A DNA stretch of 64,000 nucleotides from RPRB01 sp035519675 (GTDB taxonomy: Bacteria; Myxococcota; Myxococcia; Myxococcales; Myxococcaceae), in assembly GCA_035519675.1 (NCBI GenBank), contig DATIWB010000099.1, forward strand, positions 124,001 through 188,000, read 5' to 3'. Below are positions 35,665 through 44,079 of this stretch, piece after piece. The translations under genes were made by a program, and so were the position numbers. The first letter of the stretch is position 1. Each line of letters begins with the position of its first letter. A model generated the notes under the pieces. The model did not search any database. It was not told the origin of the DNA and was given only the letters and a program-made list of their open reading frames with translations.

Positions 35665-37053
35665 ATGGCCCGAAATCAACCCCTCCCTTCCTCTGCGTCC
35701 TGGGTAGAGCAGACGGAGCTGCTCCTCGAGCTCCTTCCCCTCGACACCGCCTACGCCGACCTCTATCTCGGACGGGCACGCCAGCTCGCCGCAGCCGAGC
35801 TTTCCCCGGTGGACTACCGGGCCTTGAAGCTGGCGGACGAGGGCGTTCACTCCCTACCCGGGCGAATCCAGCAGGCGATCGACGATGGGAGGTGGACCGA
35901 GGTTCGCGCGCTCGCCGAGGAGCTGGAGGCGAAGAAGCGGCTGATCGATGACCGCGGCTTTCTGAGGACCCTCGGCGAGAAGCTCCACGAGACAGGCGAG
36001 ATTCACGTCGACCCGTTCTCGCCGGGGTTCCACTGGTTCCAGCGGCGGGAGCAGCAGGATCTCGGACCGCTGCGGGACGCCACCGTCGCCAGGCTCGGCC
36101 AGGCGGCCCGCCTCGACCCGGACTGGCGGCGGCTCTACCAGGAGCGGGTAGAGGCGCTCAGCTCGGTGCGGCTCGGCGAGAGCTCGGGGCCCAAGCGGAG
36201 CCTGGACCTGGAGCAGCAGGCGAGGGAGGCGCTCGCCGCGGGGAGTTTCGCCGTGCTGCAGAAGATCGCCGCACGGATCGAGGCCACCGGAGCCGGCCCG
36301 ACCGCCACGAGCTCTGATGAGACGGGCCCCGCGCCCGACCCCACGCCGCTCACCGTCACCTTCGACACGGAGACGCTGCGGAAGGCGCGCGCGCTCGGCC
36401 TCGAGGCCGAGCATCTGGAGAACGTCCGCGAGCGATTCCGGTTCCTCCTTCCCTACCTCTGGCGGCCAGTGTTCTTCGAGAGCGACTCGGGCCCGGAGGC
36501 CCGCGTCAGGGCGTTGCTCCCCGGGGACACGCCGGCCGCGCTGCGCGACCGGATCGTGATGCTGGTCACACGCCCGGTCCTGACCTCCGGGGGCGCGCGC
36601 TTCGTCCCTCCGATGGTGGAGGAGGACGTGCTGGTGGAGACCTTCGAGGAGGCACCGGCAGGTGCGCCGGTGGGGAAGAACGGCCTCGCCGAGGCGCTCG
36701 GTCTCGAGTCACGGTGGGGTCTCGCCCGCCGCGCGCTCGAGCGACTCCTCCAGACCCGGGGCCCAAGCGTCGTGGAGTCGCTGGGACTCGATCCCTGGAA
36801 GTTCCGGCTGGTCTCCGTTCCGCCGGACCTCTTCGGCGTCCTCGGCGAGCGCCGCGGCTGGGGAAGGAACGAGATCTGGACGCACCTGGACGGTTACCTC
36901 GCCACACGCGAGCGCAAGCTGCTGGCGCTCGCCGGTGGCGACGTCCGGTACGGGGGCGTGCAGGACCTGGTCGGCGTCGGCGTGGGCTACGACAGCGACA
37001 GGCTCCTCGCCAGGTTCGCCATCGTCGATCGGCGACGGCTGCGGGCCTGGTGA
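35665..37053 (+). CDS. Protein of unknown function, 462 residues
   Basis: I do not recognise this protein. Residues 1-190 are helical and Arg/Glu/Leu-rich (GFHWFQRREQQDLGPLRDA). A Pro/Thr-rich linker lies near 210-235, and the C-terminal 220 residues look globular with mixed strands (GNRDRI-free basic core, LWRPVFFESDSG, FVPPMVEEDVLVETFEEAP, YGGVQDLVGVGVGYDSD). There is no signal peptide or membrane helix. It is divergent from the DUF3141 gene (114 bp apart) and 51 nt upstream of the phosphotransacylase, so a link to acyl-phosphate or polymer metabolism is inferred from position only. Confidence 0.65.
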   Translation: MARNQPLPSSASWVEQTELLLELLPLDTAYADLYLGRARQLAAAELSPVDYRALKLADEGVHSLPGRIQQAIDDGRWTEVRALAEELEAKKRLIDDRGFLRTLGEKLHETGEIHVDPFSPGFHWFQRREQQDLGPLRDATVARLGQAARLDPDWRRLYQERVEALSSVRLGESSGPKRSLDLEQQAREALAAGSFAVLQKIAARIEATGAGPTATSSDETGPAPDPTPLTVTFDTETLRKARALGLEAEHLENVRERFRFLLPYLWRPVFFESDSGPEARVRALLPGDTPAALRDRIVMLVTRPVLTSGGARFVPPMVEEDVLVETFEEAPAGAPVGKNGLAEALGLESRWGLARRALERLLQTRGPSVVESLGLDPWKFRLVSVPPDLFGVLGERRGWGRNEIWTHLDGYLATRERKLLALAGGDVRYGGVQDLVGVGVGYDSDRLLARFAIVDRRRLRAW

Positions 37054-37104
37054 GCGGCTAACCCGCCCCGAGCCGGAACTCTTTGCAGTGGAGGAAGCAG
37101 CACC

Positions 37105-38046
37105 ATGGAGACGCAGCACGAGAAGTACCTTCAGCTGATCAACCAGGCGAAGGCGGTCCGGCCCACCGTGACCGCCGTCGCTCACCCCTGCGACGAGTCC
37201 TCGCTGCAGGCCGCGGTCGAGGCCGCACGCCTGGGCCTCATCGAGCCGATCCTCATCGGCCCCGCAACCCGGCTCCGGGAGGTCGCCGAGCGGGCCGGCC
37301 TGGACCTGTCGCCATTCCGGCAAGTCGACTCGGCGTTCAGCCACGAGTCGGCGGCCAGGGCAGTCGGGCTGGTGCGGAGCGGGCAGGCGGAGGTGCTGAT
37401 GAAGGGCAGCCTCCACACCGACGAGCTGATGGCGGAGGTCGTCAAGCGCGACACCGGACTTCGGACGGCGCGCCGGCTCAGCCATTGCTTCATCATGGAC
37501 GTCCCCGGTCACGCCGAGCCGCTGATCATCACCGACGCCGCGGTGAACATCGCGCCCACCCTCACGGAGAAGGTGGACATCGTCCAGAACGCGATCGACC
37601 TGCTGCGGGACCTCGGGGCAACGGAGGTGCGGGTGGCGGTCCTCTCCGCCATGGAGACCGTCAATCCGGACGTGCCCTCGACGCTGGAGGCCGCGGCGCT
37701 GTGCAAGATGGCGGACCGCGGGCAGATCACCGGAGCGCTGGTGGACGGCCCACTGGCGCTGGACAACGCCATCGACCTGGAGGCGGCGAAGATCAAGCAC
37801 ATCAGCTCGCCGGTGGCGGGCCGCGCCAACGTGCTCGTCGTTCCCGACCTCGAGGCAGGCAACATGCTGGCCAAGAGCCTGACCTTTCTCGCCGGGGCGG
37901 ACGCGGCGGGCATCGTCGTCGGGGCCAAGGTGCCAATCGTCCTGACCAGCCGGGCCGACTCGCGCGTCGCGCGGCTCGCCTCCTGCGCCGTGGCGAGCCT
38001 GCTGGCCGAGGCAAGGCGGACCAGTACACGGCGCGCGGTGGGCTGA
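37105..38046 (+). CDS. Phosphate acetyl/butyryltransferase
   Basis: A 313-residue enzyme of the PTA/PTB family, which interconverts acyl-CoA plus phosphate with acyl-phosphate plus CoA. Conserved segments are VLMKGSLHTDELMAEV, SHCFIMDVPGHAEPLIITDAAVNIAPTL, VDGPLALDNAI and LVVPDLEAGNMLAKSL. It lacks the N-terminal enoyl-CoA hydratase domain of bifunctional forms. No acetate/butyrate kinase gene is adjacent. Together with the divergent DUF3141 gene it points to short-chain acyl metabolism. Confidence 0.9.
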   Translation: METQHEKYLQLINQAKAVRPTVTAVAHPCDESSLQAAVEAARLGLIEPILIGPATRLREVAERAGLDLSPFRQVDSAFSHESAARAVGLVRSGQAEVLMKGSLHTDELMAEVVKRDTGLRTARRLSHCFIMDVPGHAEPLIITDAAVNIAPTLTEKVDIVQNAIDLLRDLGATEVRVAVLSAMETVNPDVPSTLEAAALCKMADRGQITGALVDGPLALDNAIDLEAAKIKHISSPVAGRANVLVVPDLEAGNMLAKSLTFLAGADAAGIVVGAKVPIVLTSRADSRVARLASCAVASLLAEARRTSTRRAVG

Positions 38047-38126
38047 GCTGTAGGCCGAGGTGAATGACGGACTCACCGAGCGCGACGTTCCGGTTCGCGC
38101 CTGGCGCAACCTGGCGCTCGTCGTCT

Positions 38127-38630
38127 CTAGGCAGCCAGCTGGTGTGCGCCCGCGAGCACGAAACAGGCCCGGTCGTAGAGGGCACGGGCCAGGGAGAGCG
38201 TCTCTGGGCTCCCGCCGTCCCTGGAGATGGCGCGGACGCAGCCGTCCACGTCACCGTCGTCGCTGAACCGGTGGAGGTGGTGAGCGTTCCAGAACCAGGC
38301 CGTGACCTCGGTGTTGTGGAGCAGCACCAGATCAGGACTCCGGACCAGGTCCAGGTCGAGCGCCTCGCCCGCCTCCCGGTACGCCCGCCTTCCGGTGAGC
38401 TGGATCCAGCCCCGGCCGAAGTGGGGCGCGCTGGGCCTGAGACGGCCGTCCTTCTCCTCCAGGAGCCGGAACCCATGCGAGGAGGTCGCGAGCTGGGACA
38501 CCAGCATCGCCGCGCGGAGATGGGTGACGGCGCTGGTCCGGGCGAGGATCGAGTTGAGGGTGAGGACTGCGCTGGCGGGCGCCTCCGGGACGATGGCCTT
38601 CAGCTGGCCCGGCGTGAGCGAGATGGGCAC
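38127..38630 (-). CDS. GH19 chitinase/lysozyme-like protein lacking the usual catalytic Glu
   Basis: A 167-residue protein with the GH19 core: LRAAMLVSQLATSSHGFRLLEE, the FGRGWIQLTGR motif (71-81), YREAGEALDLDLVRSPDL and a C-terminal AWFWNAHHLH. In GH19 enzymes the segment AHE-S/T-xGF carries the general acid; here it is ATSSHGF (residues 48-54), so Glu is replaced by Ser50. There is no signal peptide. It may be an inactive glycan-binding derivative, or another Glu (58 or 59) may substitute. The flanking genes are convergent or unrelated. Confidence 0.68.
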   Translation of the reverse strand: MPISLTPGQLKAIVPEAPASAVLTLNSILARTSAVTHLRAAMLVSQLATSSHGFRLLEEKDGRLRPSAPHFGRGWIQLTGRRAYREAGEALDLDLVRSPDLVLLHNTEVTAWFWNAHHLHRFSDDGDVDGCVRAISRDGGSPETLSLARALYDRACFVLAGAHQLAA

Positions 38631-38716
38631 GACGGCGACCTCCTTCCCTCTGCTCCTTGAGGTGTCCCGACCGAGAGAGGTGTTTCCTCCGGCGTGGGCT
38701 CCGCTCCGGCCTCGCC

Positions 38717-40633
38717 TCAGCGGAGCGTGAACGGGAGAGCGAACTGCCCGAGCACCTGACGCGCCGCGTCGGGGGAGCCGCCAGCCGCGAGCTCGACCAG
38801 CGCCACCATGCCCCGCGACTTGTCGTGCTGGACTTCGACCATGCTGAACGGGACGCCGGCTTCCCGGAGCGCCGTCTCCAGCGCGTCCCTCGCCTCAAGC
38901 CGCTTGAGCTCGGGCTTGAAGACCTTCCCCACCGCGGTGAGCGGGATCTCCCTCACCACGCGGACGTTCCTGGGCAGGGCGGCGCGCTCGCCGATCTGCC
39001 GCTCGAGGAAGGCGAGGAGCTCGACCTCCTCGAGCAGAACGCCAGACCTCGGCTTGACGTAGGCCACCGGCAGCTCGCCGACCCGCGCGTCGGGACGTCC
39101 CACGGCGGCCGCGAGCTCCACGCCCGGGTACCGGTGGAGCGGCTCCTCGATGGCCGCTGGGTCGATGTTGTGACCGCCCCGGATGATGAGCTCCTTCTTG
39201 CGGCCCGTGAGCCAGAAGTAGCCCTGCGCATCGCGCCGCCCGAGGTCGCCCGTGTTCAGCCACCGACGACCGTCGCCACAGTCCAGCCACAGCCCCTGAT
39301 CCTGCAGGCGGTCGTGGTACCCGGCGAACACGTTGGGTCCCGAGACCACGATGACGCCGACCTCGCCCACCTCGCAGTCGCGGACGAAGGCGCCCCGGTC
39401 GTCGAGCACCACCGGCTTCAGCTGCTGTCCCGGGAGGCGGAGGCCAATCGAGCCCACGCGACGCTCTCCCCGGGGTGGATTGATGCTGCTCACGCAGGTC
39501 GCCTCGGTGAGCCCGTACCCCTCGAGGATCTCGACCCCGGTGCGCTCCTCGAAGGTCCGGAACACCTCGGTCGGCATCGGAGCAGCCCCGCACAGGCCAT
39601 AGTCGAGCGTCGACAGGTCATGGGATCCGACCGGGACCTGGAGGAGCATCGCGTAGAGCGTCGGGACGCCGCTGAACAGGCTCACCCGGTGGTGCTCGAC
39701 GATCTCCCAGAACCGGCCCAGCAGCCCGGGGTGACGGTACCCCTCAGGAGTCGCCAGGACGACGTGTGCGCCTCGCGAGAGCGGCAGGAGCCCGGTCACG
39801 AGGAGGGCGTTCACGTGGAACATTGGCAGGCCGCAGAGCACGACCTTTCCCGGCCCGAGTCCGTCGCCGATCACCTGCGAGACGCTCCAGGCGTTGGCCA
39901 CCTCGTTTCCGTGGGTGCGCATCGCCAGCTTCGGCAGCCCCGTGGTTCCGCCCGTGGCGAACCAGGAGGAGGCGTCGGATGGGGAGAAGACACGTCCGCT
40001 GGTGAGCTCCGTCGGGTCCTGGTCCGCGATCGACCGGTGGAACTCGTGGACGGAGAGGTGAGCCGGGAGCCCCCCCGGTGAGAGCGGGCCGGCGCCGTCC
40101 GTGCCGGGCGTCGTCACCAGGACGAGGTGCCTCAACGAGCGAATCCGGTCCAGAGCCGGCCGGAGCCGCTGCCACAGGTCCGCTCCCTGGGCGGGAGCCA
40201 GCGTGACCAGGATCTCCGCGCCCGAGGCCACGAGGAGCGACTCCAGGGCAGCGGGTTCGAGGAGCGGATTCAGCGGGAGGACGACGCCCGCGGCCTCGCC
40301 GCCCCAGAATGCGAGGTGGTTCTCCGGGAGGTTGGGAAGCGCGATCGCGATGACCGTGTCCCTCTTCGCCCCGAGCCGGTGAAAGAGGTTCGCGGTCTGG
40401 GTGATGCGGGTGAGGAGGTCGCGGTAGCTCCAGACGTCGGGCTCGCGGTGACGGTCCACCGTGCGGAAGAAGCTCAGGGCCGGGGCGTCGGGGTCCATCG
40501 CCGCGCCGCGTCGGATCAGCTCGTAGGTGCTCGGGGGCAGGGTGGGGGCCCCCCGAGCCTCGATGGCCTCGATGTCCGGCAAGGCCGCGATCCCGTTCGC
40601 CGAAACGCTCGATCTCTTCCAGGTCGTCCGCAT
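38717..40633 (-). CDS. Acyl-CoA synthetase (AMP-forming)
   Basis: A 638-residue ANL-superfamily ligase that activates a carboxylic acid through an acyl-AMP. Visible motifs are the P-loop-like WFATGGTTGLPKLAMRTH, YGLCGAAPMP, EGYGLTEATCV, WLNTGDLGRRDAQGYFWLTGRKKELIIRGG in pieces, and the C-terminal VGKVFKPELKRL with the catalytic Lys. A roughly 50-residue extension beyond the last motif is unusual. It is divergent from the catabolic operon starting at 40758, with a shared palindromic operator. The substrate is probably an aromatic or alicyclic acid handled by that operon. Confidence 0.88.
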   Translation of the reverse strand: MRTTWKRSSVSANGIAALPDIEAIEARGAPTLPPSTYELIRRGAAMDPDAPALSFFRTVDRHREPDVWSYRDLLTRITQTANLFHRLGAKRDTVIAIALPNLPENHLAFWGGEAAGVVLPLNPLLEPAALESLLVASGAEILVTLAPAQGADLWQRLRPALDRIRSLRHLVLVTTPGTDGAGPLSPGGLPAHLSVHEFHRSIADQDPTELTSGRVFSPSDASSWFATGGTTGLPKLAMRTHGNEVANAWSVSQVIGDGLGPGKVVLCGLPMFHVNALLVTGLLPLSRGAHVVLATPEGYRHPGLLGRFWEIVEHHRVSLFSGVPTLYAMLLQVPVGSHDLSTLDYGLCGAAPMPTEVFRTFEERTGVEILEGYGLTEATCVSSINPPRGERRVGSIGLRLPGQQLKPVVLDDRGAFVRDCEVGEVGVIVVSGPNVFAGYHDRLQDQGLWLDCGDGRRWLNTGDLGRRDAQGYFWLTGRKKELIIRGGHNIDPAAIEEPLHRYPGVELAAAVGRPDARVGELPVAYVKPRSGVLLEEVELLAFLERQIGERAALPRNVRVVREIPLTAVGKVFKPELKRLEARDALETALREAGVPFSMVEVQHDKSRGMVALVELAAGGSPDAARQVLGQFALPFTLR

Positions 40634-40694
40634 TCCTGCCCCCGGGCGCCGGGGAACAGGTTGCGCCCCGGTGGGTTCTCTAATAAGACAACGC

Positions 40695-40707
40695 TGTCAA
40701 GTTGACA
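40695..40707. promoter_or_regulatory. TetR-type operator overlapping divergent -35 boxes
   Basis: TGTCAA-G-TTGACA is a perfect 13-bp palindrome in the 124-bp gap between the acyl-CoA synthetase and DoxX genes. Each arm reads as a consensus TTGACA -35 box outward. It lies in a locally AT-rich stretch. The TetR protein encoded at the end of the operon is the likely ligand-controlled repressor. Confidence 0.65.
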
Positions 40708-40757
40708 ATCAAGTCTTCATCGAGGCACACTCGAGATCGAACAGGACGAGGTGGAAG

Positions 40758-41165
40758 ATGCAGGGCACCGCGCTGTGGGTCGTTCAGGGGTTACTGGTGG
40801 CGGTCTTCACGCTCACCGGCATGGCGAAGCTGGTCGTTCCCCGGGAGACGCTGGAGAAGCGCATGCACTGGGCGGCGACCTGGCCCCGGTGGCGGATCAA
40901 GCTGCTCGGGCTGGCCGAGGTGCTCGGGGCGATCGGCCTGGTCGCGCCCGCTGCGACCGGACTGGCCCCGGCGCTCACCCCGCTCGCCGCGCTGTGCCTG
41001 ACCATCCTGATGGTGGGGGCCGCCGCGACGCACCGGAAGCTCGGCGAGCGATTCGTGCCGGCGCTGGTGATCGGCGCCCTGTGCCTCCTCGTCTCCGTCG
41101 GCCGGCTGCCACGATCCGAGGGCAGCTCACCCCGTCAGCAGATCTCCCAGGAGGACAAGCGATGA
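40758..41165 (+). CDS. DoxX family membrane protein
   Basis: A 135-residue protein with four predicted transmembrane helices and the DoxX pattern (VVQGLLVAVFTLTGMAKLV, KLLGLAEVLGAIGLVAPAATGL). DoxX proteins accompany oxidative or quinone-linked enzymes. GAGGTGGAAG precedes the ATG. The stop overlaps the FAD hydroxylase start, making it the first gene of a five-gene operon. It may help membrane or redox coupling of the hydroxylase; this is inferred. Confidence 0.85.
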   Translation: MQGTALWVVQGLLVAVFTLTGMAKLVVPRETLEKRMHWAATWPRWRIKLLGLAEVLGAIGLVAPAATGLAPALTPLAALCLTILMVGAAATHRKLGERFVPALVIGALCLLVSVGRLPRSEGSSPRQQISQEDKR

Positions 41166-42937
41166 CGACCCCGCGGCATGTTCCAGTGCTCATCGTGGGC
41201 GGTGGTGGAGCCGGCCTCACGGCTTCCATGCTGCTCGGCACCTACGGCATCGAGTCGTTGCTGCTCAGCGCGCTGCCAACGACCTCCGTCCTCCCGAAGG
41301 CCCATGTGCTCAACCAGCGCGCGATGGAGGTGTTCTCCGACGTCGGGGTGGCCGAGGCGATCTACGCCCGGAGCACGCCGGCGGAGTACATGAGCCACAC
41401 CGCGTGGTACCTCGATGTCTGCGGCGACGAGCTCGCCGGCCGGCTGATCCACAGGATGGAGTGCTGGGACGGCGGGTACACCGACCCGGCCTGGATCGCC
41501 GCGAGTCCCTGTCGCCAGGCGAACCTCCCTCAGCTCCGGCTGGAACCCGTCCTCCGGGCCCGGGCGGAGCAGCTGAACCCGGGCCGGGTGTGCTTCGGTC
41601 ACGAGCTGCTCTCGCTCGAGCAGGATGCGGGCGGGGTGACCGCCACGGTCCGGAACCGCGCGGGGGGGAACGACTACCAGGTGCGCGCCGACTATCTGCT
41701 CGGGTGCGACGGAGGTCGAACCGTCGGACGCCTGGTGGGAATCGAGCTCGATGGCCAGCGGGACCTGATGCGCTCGGCGACGGTGCACATGACCGCCGAC
41801 CTCTCACCGTGGCTGCGCGACGACGACGTCCTCATCCGGTGGATCGTGCACACCCGGTACGGCGGGGCCTTCAGCGCGCTGGTGGCGATGGGGCCCCAGC
41901 GCTGGGGACGGAACTCCGAGGAGTGGGTGTTTCACATGGCCTATCCGCCGGAGCTCGAGCCGCTCTTCGACACCGACGAGAAGGCGGTCGCCATCATGCG
42001 CGAGCGCCTCGGGCTCCCGGACCTGAACATCAAGGTGCACCTGATCACCCGCTGGCGGGTGGAGGGCCTGGTGGCGCCGGTCACCCGCGCCGGGCGCGTC
42101 TTCCTGCTCGGCGACGCCGCCCACCGCCATCCGCCGACCGGTGGGCTCGGCCTCAACAGCGCGGTGCACGACGCCCAGAACCTTTGCTGGAAGATCGCCC
42201 AGGTCCTCCGCGGCACCGCGGGGGACGCACTCCTCGACACCTACCACCCGGAGCGATTCCCCTCCTTCGCCCGGAACGTGCAGCGCTCGGTCGAGAACGC
42301 GCTCAACCACCTCGAGCTCATCGACGCGCTGGGGATCAAGGCGAGCATCACTCCCGAGGAGTGCCGCCGCAACGTCCGCCAGCTCTGGGAAGAGGGACCG
42401 GAGGGCGATCCGCGTCGCCAGCACGTGGCGCGCGTCATGGCGACCCAGTCGATGGAGTTCAAGGAGCACAACGTCGAGTTCGGGTTCCGCGCGCAGTCCG
42501 ACGCCGTCGTGCCCGATGGGAGCCCGCAGCCCGCTCCCATCGATGACGTCCGCATCTACCAGCCCGACACCCGCCCGGGGTCGCCCCTGCCGCACGCCTG
42601 GGTGGAGCGCGCCGGGACCCGGGTCGCCCTCCGGCAGGTGGCGCCGGCGTCGGCGTTCATCCTCATCGCAGGGGAGGATGGTGGACCGTGGTGCTCCGGG
42701 GCCCGCGACGCGGCGGCCCGGCGGGGGGTCGAGCTGGTCGCCCTGCGCGTGGGCCACTCGGAGGGGGAGTGGCTCGACCCGAGGCTCGCCTTCCTGCGGG
42801 TGCGCGAGTTCGGACGGGACGGGGCGATCCTGGTGCGCCCGGACCGGGTCATCGCCTGGCGGTCGATGGGCAGCTCGGCCGATCCTGCCCGCGAGATCGG
42901 CGCGGCACTGGACCGCATCCTGGCCAGGGCCGCCTGA
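41162..42937 (+). CDS. FAD-dependent aromatic hydroxylase (PheA/TfdB type)
   Basis: A 591-residue flavoprotein monooxygenase. The FAD site GGGGAGLTAS is at residue 13, the DG motif is YLLGCDGGRTVGR, and the second FAD motif is GRVFLLGDAAHRHPPTGGLGLNSAVHDAQNL. The C-terminal 150 residues form the thioredoxin-like domain of phenol-hydroxylase relatives. It would hydroxylate a phenolic ring with NAD(P)H and O2, yielding a catechol for the next enzyme. Start and stop overlap both neighbours. Confidence 0.92.
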   Translation: MTTPRHVPVLIVGGGGAGLTASMLLGTYGIESLLLSALPTTSVLPKAHVLNQRAMEVFSDVGVAEAIYARSTPAEYMSHTAWYLDVCGDELAGRLIHRMECWDGGYTDPAWIAASPCRQANLPQLRLEPVLRARAEQLNPGRVCFGHELLSLEQDAGGVTATVRNRAGGNDYQVRADYLLGCDGGRTVGRLVGIELDGQRDLMRSATVHMTADLSPWLRDDDVLIRWIVHTRYGGAFSALVAMGPQRWGRNSEEWVFHMAYPPELEPLFDTDEKAVAIMRERLGLPDLNIKVHLITRWRVEGLVAPVTRAGRVFLLGDAAHRHPPTGGLGLNSAVHDAQNLCWKIAQVLRGTAGDALLDTYHPERFPSFARNVQRSVENALNHLELIDALGIKASITPEECRRNVRQLWEEGPEGDPRRQHVARVMATQSMEFKEHNVEFGFRAQSDAVVPDGSPQPAPIDDVRIYQPDTRPGSPLPHAWVERAGTRVALRQVAPASAFILIAGEDGGPWCSGARDAAARRGVELVALRVGHSEGEWLDPRLAFLRVREFGRDGAILVRPDRVIAWRSMGSSADPAREIGAALDRILARAA

Positions 42938-44067
42938 TGGCTGCGGTCATTCCACCCCCCGGCTTCCAGCCGAGGAGCGACGCGCCCCTGCTCAAGGCCC
43001 GCTCGCTGGTCCATCTGCGGCACCGGCGCCGGAATCTCGAAGAGACGCTGCGTTTCTACCGTGACTTCGGGCTCGAGCTCGCGGCGAGGTCCGGGGGCGC
43101 CCTGTACCTTCGAGCGGCCGGGGGCGGACCGATCTGCCTCATCCTCGAGCCGGGCCCGCACGACGAGCTGGTGGGCATCGCGGTCGAGGCAGGAAGCGAG
43201 CAGGACCTGCGCCACCTCGCCGCGACGGTCGGTGGCGTCGTCGAGGAGCGGCAGGAGCCCGGCGGTGGGCTGGTATTGAGGCTACGCGATCCAGCCGACC
43301 TCGAGGTCGAGGTGGTCCACGGCGTCGAGGCAGCCCCGGTCCGCCACCCACCTCCGCCTGTGCCGGTCAACAGCTTCGATCGGCCGCTGCGGATCAATGC
43401 GCCGCGTCCGGCGGTCCTCGGGCCGGCCTGGGTACGGCGCCTGGGCCACGTCGTGCTCGGGCGCCAGGAGTTCGGGCGGAACGCGCGCTGGTACATGGAG
43501 ACGCTGGGTCTCGTGGCGACCGACGTGGAGGTGCTGGTGGAGCTGGGGGAGCCCATCGTCGCCTTCCTGCGCTTCGACCGGGCCGAGCTCCCGGTGGACC
43601 ACCACTCGATCGTCGTCGCCGCTGCTCCCGAGGACGGGTACCTGCACGCGGCCTTCGAGTCCACCGACGTGGACGCGCTGGGCGCCGGCGCCGAGTGGCT
43701 GCAGCATCGGGGCTGGGTCAAGTCCTGGGGCATCGGCCGCCACGTGCTCGGCTCCCAGCTCTTCTGCTACCACATCGATCCGCACGGCTTCGAGGTCGAG
43801 CACTACGCCGATGGCGACATGTTCGACGCCTCGTACCCTACCGGGTACCACGAGGCCGGGCTTCCCGGCCTCTACCTGTGGGGTCCGGTGCTGCCGCCTC
43901 ACTTCGTCGACACGCGCATGACCCCGGGGCGGCTGGCTCGGGTGATCCGTGGGCTGCGCAGGCGCCCGGAGTTCAACCTCCGGCGGCTGCTGGCCACCAG
44001 GCGTCTCTATTCCGAGCCCCCGCGCCCGTGGGCACGGCAGCACTTCGTTCGCCCGCGGCCGGGCTGA
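42937..44067 (+). CDS. Extradiol (meta-cleavage) dioxygenase, VOC family
   Basis: A 376-residue two-domain vicinal-oxygen-chelate protein. The C-terminal domain has the expected metal ligands His171 (RRLGHVVLG), His237 (GYLHAAFES) and Glu288 (HGFEVEHYADGD); the N-terminal domain has lost them, as usual in extradiol dioxygenases. It would open a catechol ring next to the hydroxyls. A basic 60-residue tail (PRPWARQHF) is atypical. Its ATG overlaps the hydroxylase stop, so the two reactions are coupled. Confidence 0.88.
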   Translation: MAAVIPPPGFQPRSDAPLLKARSLVHLRHRRRNLEETLRFYRDFGLELAARSGGALYLRAAGGGPICLILEPGPHDELVGIAVEAGSEQDLRHLAATVGGVVEERQEPGGGLVLRLRDPADLEVEVVHGVEAAPVRHPPPPVPVNSFDRPLRINAPRPAVLGPAWVRRLGHVVLGRQEFGRNARWYMETLGLVATDVEVLVELGEPIVAFLRFDRAELPVDHHSIVVAAAPEDGYLHAAFESTDVDALGAGAEWLQHRGWVKSWGIGRHVLGSQLFCYHIDPHGFEVEHYADGDMFDASYPTGYHEAGLPGLYLWGPVLPPHFVDTRMTPGRLARVIRGLRRRPEFNLRRLLATRRLYSEPPRPWARQHFVRPRPG

Positions 44068-44079
44068 GGACCACTCCTG

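Noticed and set aside
43000..43330. N-terminal VOC half of the dioxygenase as a separate broken gene
   Set aside because: Loss of metal ligands in the N-terminal module is normal in two-domain extradiol dioxygenases, and the frame is continuous.
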